Part shown: positions 27,560 through 36,454 of the stretch, in pieces | Numbering within the stretch: position 1 is the first letter of the stretch | How the letters are laid out: every line of letters starts with the position of its first letter | DNA from: Gracilibacillus timonensis | GTDB lineage: Bacteria; Bacillota; Bacilli; Bacillales; Amphibacillaceae | Assembly: GCF_900086715.1 (NCBI RefSeq) | Contig: NZ_FLKH01000012.1 | Span: 496,001 to 560,000, forward strand | DNA: 64,000 bases | Reading direction: 5' to 3' | Program-made: the position numbers and the translations under genes | The notes under the pieces: model-generated | Seen by the model: only the letters and a program-made list of their open reading frames with translations | What the model was told of the DNA's origin: nothing | Database searches by the model: none

Positions 27560-28273
27560 TTGAAATGTATCGTAAGAGAACGCCAGCATGTAGGCGGGAA
27601 CTCACCCCACCAGCCCGTACTAATTGAGAGCGACCACCTTACGCCTATTTGCGACGAAGGTACCCTTCTATCAATCACCCCGGAAGGATACCAATTAACG
27701 ACGAATGCAGGCGAAACCCTTCGCCGGGGAAAAGAAACGGACGGAGTGGCAATCGTCCAAAGCCTAACCTTCGACCCTTCCCCGCTTTCCGTCTCCGACC
27801 AAATAAAAGGAGTAAGCTTGCCGTGGAAGCAGTACGAACGAAAATACGCACACGGCTTGTTTTTTCGAACGGATTCCCGTTGGTTTGTTGCTACCATAAT
27901 TGCCAATAAAGCAGAGGAAGCCACCGCGCTGGGAGTTGCGGAAAGGGTTAAAGGAGAGACCGTAGCTATACACGGCATTTTTTACAACGGATATCTAACA
28001 AACAAGGAACAAGCCTACTTCTTATTAAACTACATTTACGACGAATTAGGCGCAACAGACTTTGGATTTATCCGAGGGCTGAAAGTCAACACGGGAAAAG
28101 TAGACCTAACGAAATTCACCGAACGCCTCCGAATTCACCCGTCCAACCCGAGGCAGGCAGAAGAAGCGGTAAAACTGGCAGAAAGTACGCTACAGAGGCG
28201 GACTGATATCGTAGAATACTTCGACGAGCCGATTAAATATAAACGAGAGGAGCAGCACGAACATGGATTATAA
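27560..28273 (+). CDS. Protein of unknown function, first late gene
   Basis: 237 residues beginning at TTG 27560 with AAGGAGG well placed. No signal peptide or membrane segment. The composition is that of a soluble folded protein with a charged helical end (about 195-237). I do not recognise it. It overlaps the next gene by 11 bases and heads the run of genes leading to the tape-measure-like protein, so it is likely co-expressed with them. Confidence 0.7.
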   Translation: MKCIVRERQHVGGNSPHQPVLIESDHLTPICDEGTLLSITPEGYQLTTNAGETLRRGKETDGVAIVQSLTFDPSPLSVSDQIKGVSLPWKQYERKYAHGLFFRTDSRWFVATIIANKAEEATALGVAERVKGETVAIHGIFYNGYLTNKEQAYFLLNYIYDELGATDFGFIRGLKVNTGKVDLTKFTERLRIHPSNPRQAEEAVKLAESTLQRRTDIVEYFDEPIKYKREEQHEHGL

Positions 28274-28592
28274 AACGTTGTACGAACAGTTAGAAACGGA
28301 AATAGCCGACCGAAAAGCCCAAGAAGACACCGAAGGCAAACGCAAGTTGCTGCTAAAGCAAGGCTATAACGAGAAGCAGGCGGAAAAATACCTTTCACAT
28401 GTCACCGGAGAAACCGAGCAGGAGCAAAAGCAAGCGGCAATGCGGTTAGCGGACGAAATTCCGCCGAAGAAAACGTACGTAGACCCGTCCTTAATGAACG
28501 GCAAGCGCCAGCAGCCGAAGAGAGTTAACGGAGAAGAAAAAGGACGGACGCTAGCTAGACGCCTGTTAGCAAAACGGAGAGGTAACAAATGA
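28263..28592 (+). CDS. Small structural-type phage protein, paralogue A
   Basis: 109 residues. Residues 28-66 (LLKQGYNEKQAEKYLSHVTG then ADEIPPKKTYVDPS) resemble short helical proteins found beside phage structural genes. The gene at 28707 contains a similar segment (LLDAGFTFDQLSTYKKYVAG), so the two look paralogous. Basic C-terminus. Overlaps both neighbours by 11 and 4 bases. Confidence 0.6.
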   Translation: MDYKTLYEQLETEIADRKAQEDTEGKRKLLLKQGYNEKQAEKYLSHVTGETEQEQKQAAMRLADEIPPKKTYVDPSLMNGKRQQPKRVNGEEKGRTLARRLLAKRRGNK

Positions 28593-28813
28593 GCAAAGGC
28601 TTTCAAACGCCCGGAATGTTCACACAAGAAGAAGTTAACGAAGAACAGGAGAAATGGCGCAAAAAAGTAGCCAAACAAGAACGCAAACACAAGGAGGAGT
28701 TAGAACATGTCAAACGTATCGCCAGAAGCAACGGAAGAGGTCACGGAGGAAGCAGCCGAAGCCGGAGCCGAGGAGGCGCAAGCAGAAGCCGAGGAGGAGC
28801 AAGCCGAGTATAA
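28589..28813 (+). CDS. Small basic protein with Arg/Ser/Gly-rich tail
   Basis: 74 residues: a charged helix (residues 12-48), then a low-complexity tail of RGG/SRSR type from about residue 49, which would bind nucleic acid if made. The ATG overlaps the previous stop (ATGA). The last 107 bases are shared, in another frame, with the gene at 28707. Confidence 0.5.
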   Translation: MSKGFQTPGMFTQEEVNEEQEKWRKKVAKQERKHKEELEHVKRIARSNGRGHGGSSRSRSRGGASRSRGGASRV

Positions 28814-29033
28814 AGCGAAATACTTCGAGGCTTTAAAAAAGAAGGCGCTACTAGACGCAGGATTTACCTTTGACCAACTGTCAACCTATAAAAAGTACGT
28901 GGCAGGCGAATCCGCCGAAGCAATTGAACGAGCAGCGGAAGAACTGTACGAGGAAGTAGCTAGCCACGTCAAGCCGGCAGATTCTCCGGCAATGGCGCAG
29001 CGACGAAAACAAACGTGGAACCCGTTCAAATAG
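28707..29033 (+). CDS. Acidic small structural-type protein, paralogue B
   Basis: 108 residues. The first 35 are Glu/Ala-rich low complexity; from about 40 on, KALLDAGFTFDQLSTYKKYV and the following helix mirror the protein at 28263. AAGGAGGAG is ideally placed before ATG 28707. The acidic start overlaps the basic tail of the preceding gene in a different frame, so one stretch of DNA codes for two oppositely charged low-complexity peptides. Confidence 0.6.
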   Translation: MSNVSPEATEEVTEEAAEAGAEEAQAEAEEEQAEYKAKYFEALKKKALLDAGFTFDQLSTYKKYVAGESAEAIERAAEELYEEVASHVKPADSPAMAQRRKQTWNPFK

Positions 29034-29085
29034 AGCGGGCAAGGGACGAAAAAAATAACAAACGAAAAGGGAGCGAATTAACAGT

Positions 29086-29853
29086 ATGACAACGAAATTA
29101 TTTTACTTGGACAACGTAGGAGACAACGCACAGCACACGGTAGGCAACGTAGAAAGCGAACAGGAAGCGAATCAATTAATCGAAGAAGGTAAAGCAAAAC
29201 GGATTGAGTTCGGAAAATATGACGAGTACCGCCAACGAGCCAAGAAAGCCGTTAGCGATTACGAAAATAAGAAAGCGAAAATAGAGGCGGAGAAAAGCCC
29301 CCTCTTTACCGAGGAGGTAAAATCGTATGAGCTAGAAAAGGCGTATAAAGAGTTTCAAGCGGATTCTACCCGCATACAATCGGAATGGCAAGCAGAAGTT
29401 GCGGAGATGAAGGAAGAAGCCCGGAGAAAATCCGCCAGAGCAAGGATACACGTCACCCAAGCCGATAGAGATACGGCGGAGCAGTTTGCTAACCGCCATA
29501 CGTTGGCGATTCAGAGTGCCCCGAACGACCTAGATATGAACGAAGCTATTAGGCGAGTGGAGCAGGACATTAAATATCTTTCCGACGCCGAGCGCACGGC
29601 TTTGCAGGGGCAATTAGGAACGCTATTATCCACGATAACGACCAACGGAGGTGATAGCAAAGGCGTTGTAAGAGCCGTACAACGGGTAGATGATTTAGAC
29701 CTACTCGCTAACAAAGTGGCGGCGTATATTCCGGGTAAAGTTATCGAAGAAGCAGACAGAAAGCGGGCAGTTAGAGAACGTGGAGCGTTTGAATCATTCG
29801 GACAGACAAAGCCCCTTGCCGAAGCAGGAGAGCCGTTAGCACAAAGAAGTTAG
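29086..29853 (+). CDS. Charged helical protein of unknown function
   Basis: 255 residues, hydrophilic, with long helices (about 45-125 and 150-180) of coiled-coil character, no signal peptide and no membrane segment. Position between the small structural-type proteins and the tape-measure-like gene would suit a scaffold or chaperone, but there is no family match that I know. GGGAGCG ribosome site upstream. Confidence 0.65.
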   Translation: MTTKLFYLDNVGDNAQHTVGNVESEQEANQLIEEGKAKRIEFGKYDEYRQRAKKAVSDYENKKAKIEAEKSPLFTEEVKSYELEKAYKEFQADSTRIQSEWQAEVAEMKEEARRKSARARIHVTQADRDTAEQFANRHTLAIQSAPNDLDMNEAIRRVEQDIKYLSDAERTALQGQLGTLLSTITTNGGDSKGVVRAVQRVDDLDLLANKVAAYIPGKVIEEADRKRAVRERGAFESFGQTKPLAEAGEPLAQRS

Positions 29854-29908
29854 CGAAAGAAGCAAGCAAGGAATACGAAAAATAAACTATTAAAGGAGCG
29901 ATTTTACT

Positions 29909-30247
29909 ATGAAAAAACAAATCGAAATCACGCAAAGGTTATACCCGGGAAATAAAGGCTACCCATTCCGTAACGGACGCAGGAGTTATACCGCTATACA
30001 AGACGGGGAGAGGATAGAAGTCAGATCAAATTCACGAGAAAATCCTATCGAATTTATAGAAGCGACGCTAAGCACGGTTATAAGTCATCAAATAGCACGG
30101 ACAACCGACCCCACCCTGGAGCCGCTAGAAATCGAGGTAACCTACCCGAAAGAAGTTACACTGTCCCCGCAGTTAGAAACCCACCTAACCGACAAATATC
30201 AAGCCGAGGAGTTAGTCGAAAGCATAACGTTTAAAGCCCCCGAGTAA
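29909..30247 (+). CDS. Small protein of unknown function
   Basis: 112 residues with alternating beta-strand-like pattern; N-terminus KKQIEITQRLYPGNKGYPFR. No family recognised. AAAGGAGCG precedes the ATG. A terminator begins inside its last codons, so it is the last gene of the 27560-30247 transcript. Confidence 0.6.
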   Translation: MKKQIEITQRLYPGNKGYPFRNGRRSYTAIQDGERIEVRSNSRENPIEFIEATLSTVISHQIARTTDPTLEPLEIEVTYPKEVTLSPQLETHLTDKYQAEELVESITFKAPE

Positions 30248-30258
30248 GGGGCTTTTTT
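30233..30258 (+). terminator. Terminator before the tape-measure-like gene
   Basis: AAAGCCCC and GGGGCTTT with loop CGAGTAA, followed by TTT; it includes the stop codon of the preceding gene. Confidence 0.85.
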
Positions 30259-30279
30259 CGTTAGGAAGGGAGCGAGAAT

Positions 30280-32586
30280 ATGCAAGATAAATACAATATA
30301 CGGTTTAGGATATCCGCCATAGACAACTTTAGCAAAAACATGAAGAAGTTAGAACGTCAAATGGACTCGGTAGAACGAAAAGCCCGAAGCTTAGAGTCGC
30401 TAAAACCGATTAGTTTTGAAACCAAAGGCGCAGAAAAGGCTGTCTCCGAGTTAAAAGCGGTCGAAGAACAAGCGGAGAAAATTAACAACTATGTTCCGGT
30501 TAGAGTCGAAGCAACTGGAACCGGAAAAGCCCTTAACCAGCTAACGCAAGCCAACCGAACAGCAAGGCAAGTCCCTGCTGTCGTACACACTCACTTGCTT
30601 ATAACCGGCTATAAGGACTATATGAATAAGATGGGCAAAGTCGCCACCAACTTGCGGAACTTTGATGAAATTATGCGAGGGATGGCAAGCGGAGGAATGT
30701 TCACCGCCCTGCCTGCCTTAGTCCCGATTATAGGCGTTGCAGCCGGAGGACTTGGAGCTATAGCGAGCGCCTTTAGTTCCGCAGCTTTGGGAGCAGGCGC
30801 CTTTAGTGCCGTAGCTATTCCGGCAATTGGAGGCGTGGTTAAGGCTAACGAGGACTTGAAAGAAGCCCAAGAAGCCGTTGACAACGCCTCTAACGAGGAG
30901 GAGCGAGCCGAGGCATTAAAGGAATTGACGCAGCTACAGGACGGATACACAGCCAAGCAGTTGGAAACCGTCGGAGCCATGCGGGAGTTTTCGAGTTTCT
31001 ATAAGCAACTGTCTAAGCAGTTTGAAAATCCGATTCTAGATATCTTTATGGGAGGTTTAACCGCAACTAAAACGCTGCTTGAGTTGTCCAAGCCGGCGAT
31101 AGAAGGCGTTACAACCGCCATGCAGAACTTGATTAACAAGTTTAACGCCAACTTAGAGGCGGAGGACATCCGAACCTTTTTCAACTGGTTAGGCGAGACT
31201 GCCGGACCAAGGCTAGAAACGCTAACTACCGCAGTAGGTAACTTTGCGGTTGGGTTACTGAACATGCTAGTTGCCTTTAATCCGTTAGCGGAGAGTTTTA
31301 GCCAAGGCTTTCTAAATATGTCGGAGCGATTCCGAGAGTGGAGCGCTGCCTTGTCGGAGAGTGAGGCGTTTCAAAATTTTATAGCATTCGTGCAGGAACA
31401 TACGCCTACCGTCCTGAGTTTAATAGGCAATATCGCCACAACGCTAATTAATTTAGGAATAGCTATGGAGCCGGTAGCGGTTAAAGTGTTAGAGTTAGCC
31501 GACAAGTTCTTTGCATGGACGTCACAGCTACTCGAAAACCATAAATGGATTGGACAAGTGATAGGCGTCGCTATTTCCTTGGTGGGAATTATTAAACTCG
31601 TTGCGCCGATTGTTACGGCTGTCTCCTCCGCCTTTAAAGTATTAGCACCGTTCCTTAAAAAGGCGTGGAGTTGGATAGGGAAGCTAGGTAACATATTCGT
31701 TAAGATTTTCCCTAAAATCGCCATGTTTGGGACGAGGATTGCGAGCCTTACCAATCCGATAGGGATTGCGATTAACATCATTATTGCGCTAGCCTCTATC
31801 GTGATATCTAACTGGGATACCATATGGAGTTGGACAAAGGATATATTCTCGAAAGTTTCCGGCTGGATTAAAAAGAAGTGGCAACAAGCGAAAGCAGCCT
31901 TCGATATCGTTAGTACCATAGTTTCAACCGCCGTGAGAAAGTTTCAAGAACTAGTCGATACCGTTAAAGAAAAAATGGGTAACGTTAAATCGAAAATCGA
32001 GGAAATATGGGATAACGTCCTTGACTTTCTAGGTGGCGGATTTGACGACATGAAGGAAATAGGCGGTAACATTATCACCGGACTAATTGACGGGATTAAA
32101 GGAATGGCAAGTGACGCCGTTAATGCCGTTGGGGACGTAGTGAACGACGCTATCGGATGGGCAGAAAACCTGCTTAATATAAATTCGCCGTCAAAAGTCT
32201 TCATGGCAATGGGAGAATCGACCGGCGAAGGTTTCGTTAAAGGGATCGACCGAATGGCAGGAAAGGTTAAAGGCGCAACCGGCAACATGGCGAAGGACGC
32301 TATCAAAGGCTTTAAACCGCCACAGGTTGCCTTATCCTCTCCGGGTTACGCAGAAAGCCCGGACACGTTCAAAAAAAGGCAGCAGCAGACAGACCGTTCA
32401 GAAATGCAAGGAATTCGAGCAGAGTTGCAAGCAACTAACGGATGGTTGTCGCAAATTTATGCCGTCGGAAAAGACGGGCAAGTGATCGAGTTAGACCGCA
32501 GAGAGGTAGGCAGAACCATTACTTCGGAAGTAACGAGAGAGCAACGTATAAGTGCTAGAAGGTTGCGAGAAAGAAGCGCCTTGTAA
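30280..32586 (+). CDS. Phage tail tape-measure-like protein
   Basis: 768 residues, the longest gene of the element. N-terminal 110 residues are helical and charged (LERQMDSVERKARSLESL); hydrophobic stretches follow at about 140-190 and 425-520, and the C-terminal part has the hallmark of tape-measure proteins, IITGLIDGIKGMASDAVNAV then LLNINSPSKVFMAMGESTGE with GFVKGI. In phages this protein sets tail length and enters the host membrane during DNA delivery. Here no other tail, capsid or packaging gene is present. GGAAGGGAGCG precedes the ATG. A membrane-active role independent of tails is possible. Confidence 0.85.
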   Translation: MQDKYNIRFRISAIDNFSKNMKKLERQMDSVERKARSLESLKPISFETKGAEKAVSELKAVEEQAEKINNYVPVRVEATGTGKALNQLTQANRTARQVPAVVHTHLLITGYKDYMNKMGKVATNLRNFDEIMRGMASGGMFTALPALVPIIGVAAGGLGAIASAFSSAALGAGAFSAVAIPAIGGVVKANEDLKEAQEAVDNASNEEERAEALKELTQLQDGYTAKQLETVGAMREFSSFYKQLSKQFENPILDIFMGGLTATKTLLELSKPAIEGVTTAMQNLINKFNANLEAEDIRTFFNWLGETAGPRLETLTTAVGNFAVGLLNMLVAFNPLAESFSQGFLNMSERFREWSAALSESEAFQNFIAFVQEHTPTVLSLIGNIATTLINLGIAMEPVAVKVLELADKFFAWTSQLLENHKWIGQVIGVAISLVGIIKLVAPIVTAVSSAFKVLAPFLKKAWSWIGKLGNIFVKIFPKIAMFGTRIASLTNPIGIAINIIIALASIVISNWDTIWSWTKDIFSKVSGWIKKKWQQAKAAFDIVSTIVSTAVRKFQELVDTVKEKMGNVKSKIEEIWDNVLDFLGGGFDDMKEIGGNIITGLIDGIKGMASDAVNAVGDVVNDAIGWAENLLNINSPSKVFMAMGESTGEGFVKGIDRMAGKVKGATGNMAKDAIKGFKPPQVALSSPGYAESPDTFKKRQQQTDRSEMQGIRAELQATNGWLSQIYAVGKDGQVIELDRREVGRTITSEVTREQRISARRLRERSAL

Positions 32587-33337
32587 ACGCCACCTTTAAA
32601 GTGGAGATAACCCGCCAGAAAAGCGACATAAGAAGAAAGTCGAAACCTTCGCAGTTAATTCCGAGTTATTTAGTGCGGATTAAATGAACGATTGTTTACG
32701 GAGGTTCCGAGGTTAGTTAGTCGAGTAACGAACCCTTTTCGGTTCCATTTCGCAATGGATATGTGTTATCCTCCGTTATAGAGGCGTTGTGATTCCGTTG
32801 TGTTATCGTTACGTTATCGGAAAGCCCGTTCACCGCACGCAAGCCCCCAAAAATACGAGGGGCAAGCGCCTTTAACAGCGCCTACAAGCGAAGGCATAGG
32901 CGGAAAGCCTCCGAATGCCTAAGCGGACAACTAAGCGCCTTTAGGAACGCCTTCTAAGCGCCTATTATGCCGTACTTTATGCAGTATTTTATTCGTATAA
33001 TTCCGGTGTATAACCCCTCGTATACATCCTCCGTCTACTCCCTCCGAACAAATGCCGTCATACCAACGGTTATAGTTGACTTCCGATAACATACAATATG
33101 TCAACTAGACGTAAAGAATGCCGTCGTATCAATGGTTTGACGTCCTTATTCCGTTTATTTACTTGGGTAAATACGGAAATAATCGAAGGGTTAGCGCTTT
33201 GCATACGGTGGATAAATATACGGAAGGCATACGGAGGCTTTGCGGCATAGCTTCGTGTTTTAAACCGCTGTCAAACCCCCGCGGGGAGGGGCTTTTAATT
33301 CGTCGCTGCCGGCTGTCCAACAAATTGCTATAAATTT
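32587..33337. other. 750-bp non-coding right end of the element
   Basis: No gene. It contains several AAGCGCCT motifs (32873-32965) and nested hairpins (GGCAT/ATGCC around CGGA/TCCG near 32900-32925). Two related 21-base direct repeats, AATGCCGTCATACCAACGGTT at 33051-33071 (one base given short here: AATGCCGTCATACCAACGGT) and a diverged copy at 33117-33137, flank an inverted pair AGTTGAC/GTCAACT (33074-33106). Such repeats at the end opposite the integrase gene could be arm sites for integrase or excisionase. Confidence 0.5.
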
Positions 33338-33574
33338 TTATAAGTCGAAGGCAAAAACGGACTCTAGCTTGCTTCCGAAGATTAATGCGTACAGACCGGA
33401 CTCGTTTATTATGGTCACTTCCCTGTTTTGTCCTGCGTACCCAACGCGGGTACGGAGCTTATCTTCGTTTTCGACTTTATCGCTAACCGCCTTTCTGTAA
33501 TTTGAATACCCTAAAATCCTAGCGACATCGTTACCGACAAAATAAGTCTCCTCTTCGACCTCTACAATTCGCAC
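33338..33574 (-). pseudogene. BRO-N domain (phage antirepressor-type), truncated
   Basis: 78 codons reading FVGNDVARILGYSNYRKAVS and TIINESGLYALIFGSKLES, the core of the BRO-N domain of phage antirepressors. Full proteins continue for 100 or more residues after FGSKLES with KKFKRWV; here the frame ends in VFAFDL, so the C-terminal part is lost. The frame is open upstream of the GTG start (GNQVRI), suggesting that the natural start is also displaced. Minus strand, near attR. Probably a remnant. Confidence 0.75.
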
Positions 33575-33670
33575 TTGGTTACCTTCTTCCGCAGTTGTGA
33601 AGGAGTTACAGCGGAGGTTGAATCGAGGGAACTTTTAGGCGGAAAATAATATAGTAGAAACCCGGAACGA

Positions 33671-33720
33671 ACACGAAGCCCCTGCGGAGGAGAGTTATCT
33701 CTGCGGGGGCTTTTTCGTGT
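33671..33720 (+). terminator. Strong hairpin/terminator near the right end
   Basis: ACACGAAGCCCCTGCGGA pairs with TGCGGGGGC-TTTTTCGTGT across GAGAGTTATCTC, with T5 on the plus strand. It would stop element transcription before the host metY region. From 33721 to 33890 only a further hairpin (AGTGGTG/CACCACT, 33790-33841) is seen. Confidence 0.75.
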
Positions 33721-33890
33721 CATTGATTAAAATAATCATCTAATTTATAATGAAAGGAGGCATAAAACGTAGGAACATTCACAGGCTTAGAGTGGTGGTG
33801 CAGGCGCAATTTTTGTCATGTTTATTTTACCCGCACCACTGAGCGTCCATTTCTTCCCAATAGGGTTCCGCCTTACTCTCCCAACGGATT

Positions 33891-33967
33891 ACGCGCCCGG
33901 AGGGATTCGAACCCCCGGCTCATGGTACCGGAAACCATTGCTCTATCCCCTGAGCTACGGGCGCAAA
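33891..33967. repeat. Right attachment site (attR), 77-bp direct repeat
   Basis: Identical to 19743-19819. Host DNA lies to the right and includes the tRNA promoter, so this copy keeps the native control region. The distance between repeat starts is 14,148 bp, the expected size of the excised circle. Confidence 0.93.
33893..33964 (-). tRNA. tRNA-Arg (anticodon CCG), right copy with native promoter
   Basis: Same 72 bases and cloverleaf as the left copy. The promoter at 33996-34025 would start transcription about 25 bases before its 5' end, so this is the expressed copy. The downstream DNA is now element DNA instead of the host terminator. Confidence 0.96.
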
Positions 33968-33995
33968 AAAGGGTATGTAATAACAAACCTATTAC

Positions 33996-34025
33996 AGTAT
34001 ACGGTTGATCAGTATAATATGTCAA
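33996..34025 (-). promoter_or_regulatory. tRNA-Arg promoter
   Basis: On the minus strand TTGACA, 18 bases and TATACT, about 32 bases from the tRNA start; a near-consensus SigA promoter. Confidence 0.85.
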
Positions 34026-34128
34026 GTTTAGATACTGAAAATTTTGTACTATAGAGAAAACCTATTTTTCACATCATCTAAATGATAAATCTACTGAATA
34101 CATAACATAACGTCTTTTCTTAAAACGA

Positions 34129-34157
34129 TTGACAACCAACGAGTGCCATGCTAGAGT
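34129..34157 (+). promoter_or_regulatory. Promoter of the SAM-riboswitch/metY transcript
   Basis: TTGACA, 17 bases, TAGAGT. The -35 is perfect and the -10 is weak. It begins transcription about 35 bases before the riboswitch. Confidence 0.6.
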
Positions 34158-34195
34158 ATTACATATCAAAGTAAAGTGCAATACTTGGATTTAAT

Positions 34196-34357
34196 TACGC
34201 TTATCTAGAGGGATGGAGGGGCTGGACTAACAAAGCCCGGTAACTATGAAGCAAAGACTTATAAGTCACGAAAACCTATAAGGGTTGCCCTGAAAGATAA
34301 GAAGGAGACATGGATGATGTAGCTAGAGCTTTCTTCTTAGGAAGAGAGCTTTTTTAA
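34196..34357 (+). promoter_or_regulatory. SAM-I (S-box) riboswitch with terminator
   Basis: P1 is formed by CTTATC (34200-34205) and GATAAG (34296-34301). Between them are the S-box landmarks AGAGGGATGGAGGG, CTGG, GCCCGGTAAC and GGGTTGCC. Right after P1, AGCTTTCTTC and GAAGAGAGCT form a terminator hairpin followed by TTTTTT (34327-34355). In this class, SAM binding stabilises P1 and lets the terminator form. The next gene makes homocysteine, which fits feedback by SAM. From 34358 to 34552 I see only weak inverted pairs and the AGGAGG-like ribosome site. Confidence 0.82.
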
Positions 34358-34549
34358 TCTAGGTGTAAACGTTTGTGAATTTCACCTGGAAAAATGAAAA
34401 AAGTTAACCAGGATGGTAACGAACGCTAGCACTTGCTACACGAGGAAAGCCTTGTCAAAAAAAGCTAATGTATTGGCTCAAAAGAAAGTCGAATACGGGT
34501 TTTTTTATATAGCAAGCTATTCAAATATTCAAATTTTGGGAGGAAATAA

Positions 34550-36349
<1,800 letters not shown>

Positions 36350-36454
36350 CGAATAGAGGACGTGTTATGGGGGTAACGCGCCTGTTTCTTAAAAGACAAA
36401 AGTAAGGTATAGTAGTGAGTAGGTTAATCGTAATTAAGAGGGGATGAGCAGATA

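Larger units (their letters stand above)
19743..33967. mobile_element. 14.1-kb integrative element in tRNA-Arg(CCG)
   Basis: The element is bounded by 77-bp direct repeats and opens with a tyrosine integrase, the usual layout for tRNA-site integration. Inside are a repressor with divergent early genes, a winged-helix initiator-like gene behind iteron-like repeats, an HNH nuclease, a cysteine-rich VLP-type protein, small unknown genes, a phage tape-measure-like gene and a truncated BRO-N gene. There is no recognisable terminase, portal, capsid, tail tube, holin, relaxase or type IV secretion gene. Codon use is unlike the host (frequent CGG, CGA and CCG). It could be an integrated plasmid, a phage satellite or a reduced prophage. 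Confidence 0.92.

Noticed and set aside
33118-33333. 71-codon plus-strand frame in the right end of the element
   Set aside because: No ribosome site, no family features, and it covers the direct repeats at 33117-33137.
33818-34054. 78-codon frame across attR and the tRNA, containing a YAPGGIRTPGSW-like peptide
   Set aside because: It is the translation of the complement of the tRNA gene, a frequent annotation error.
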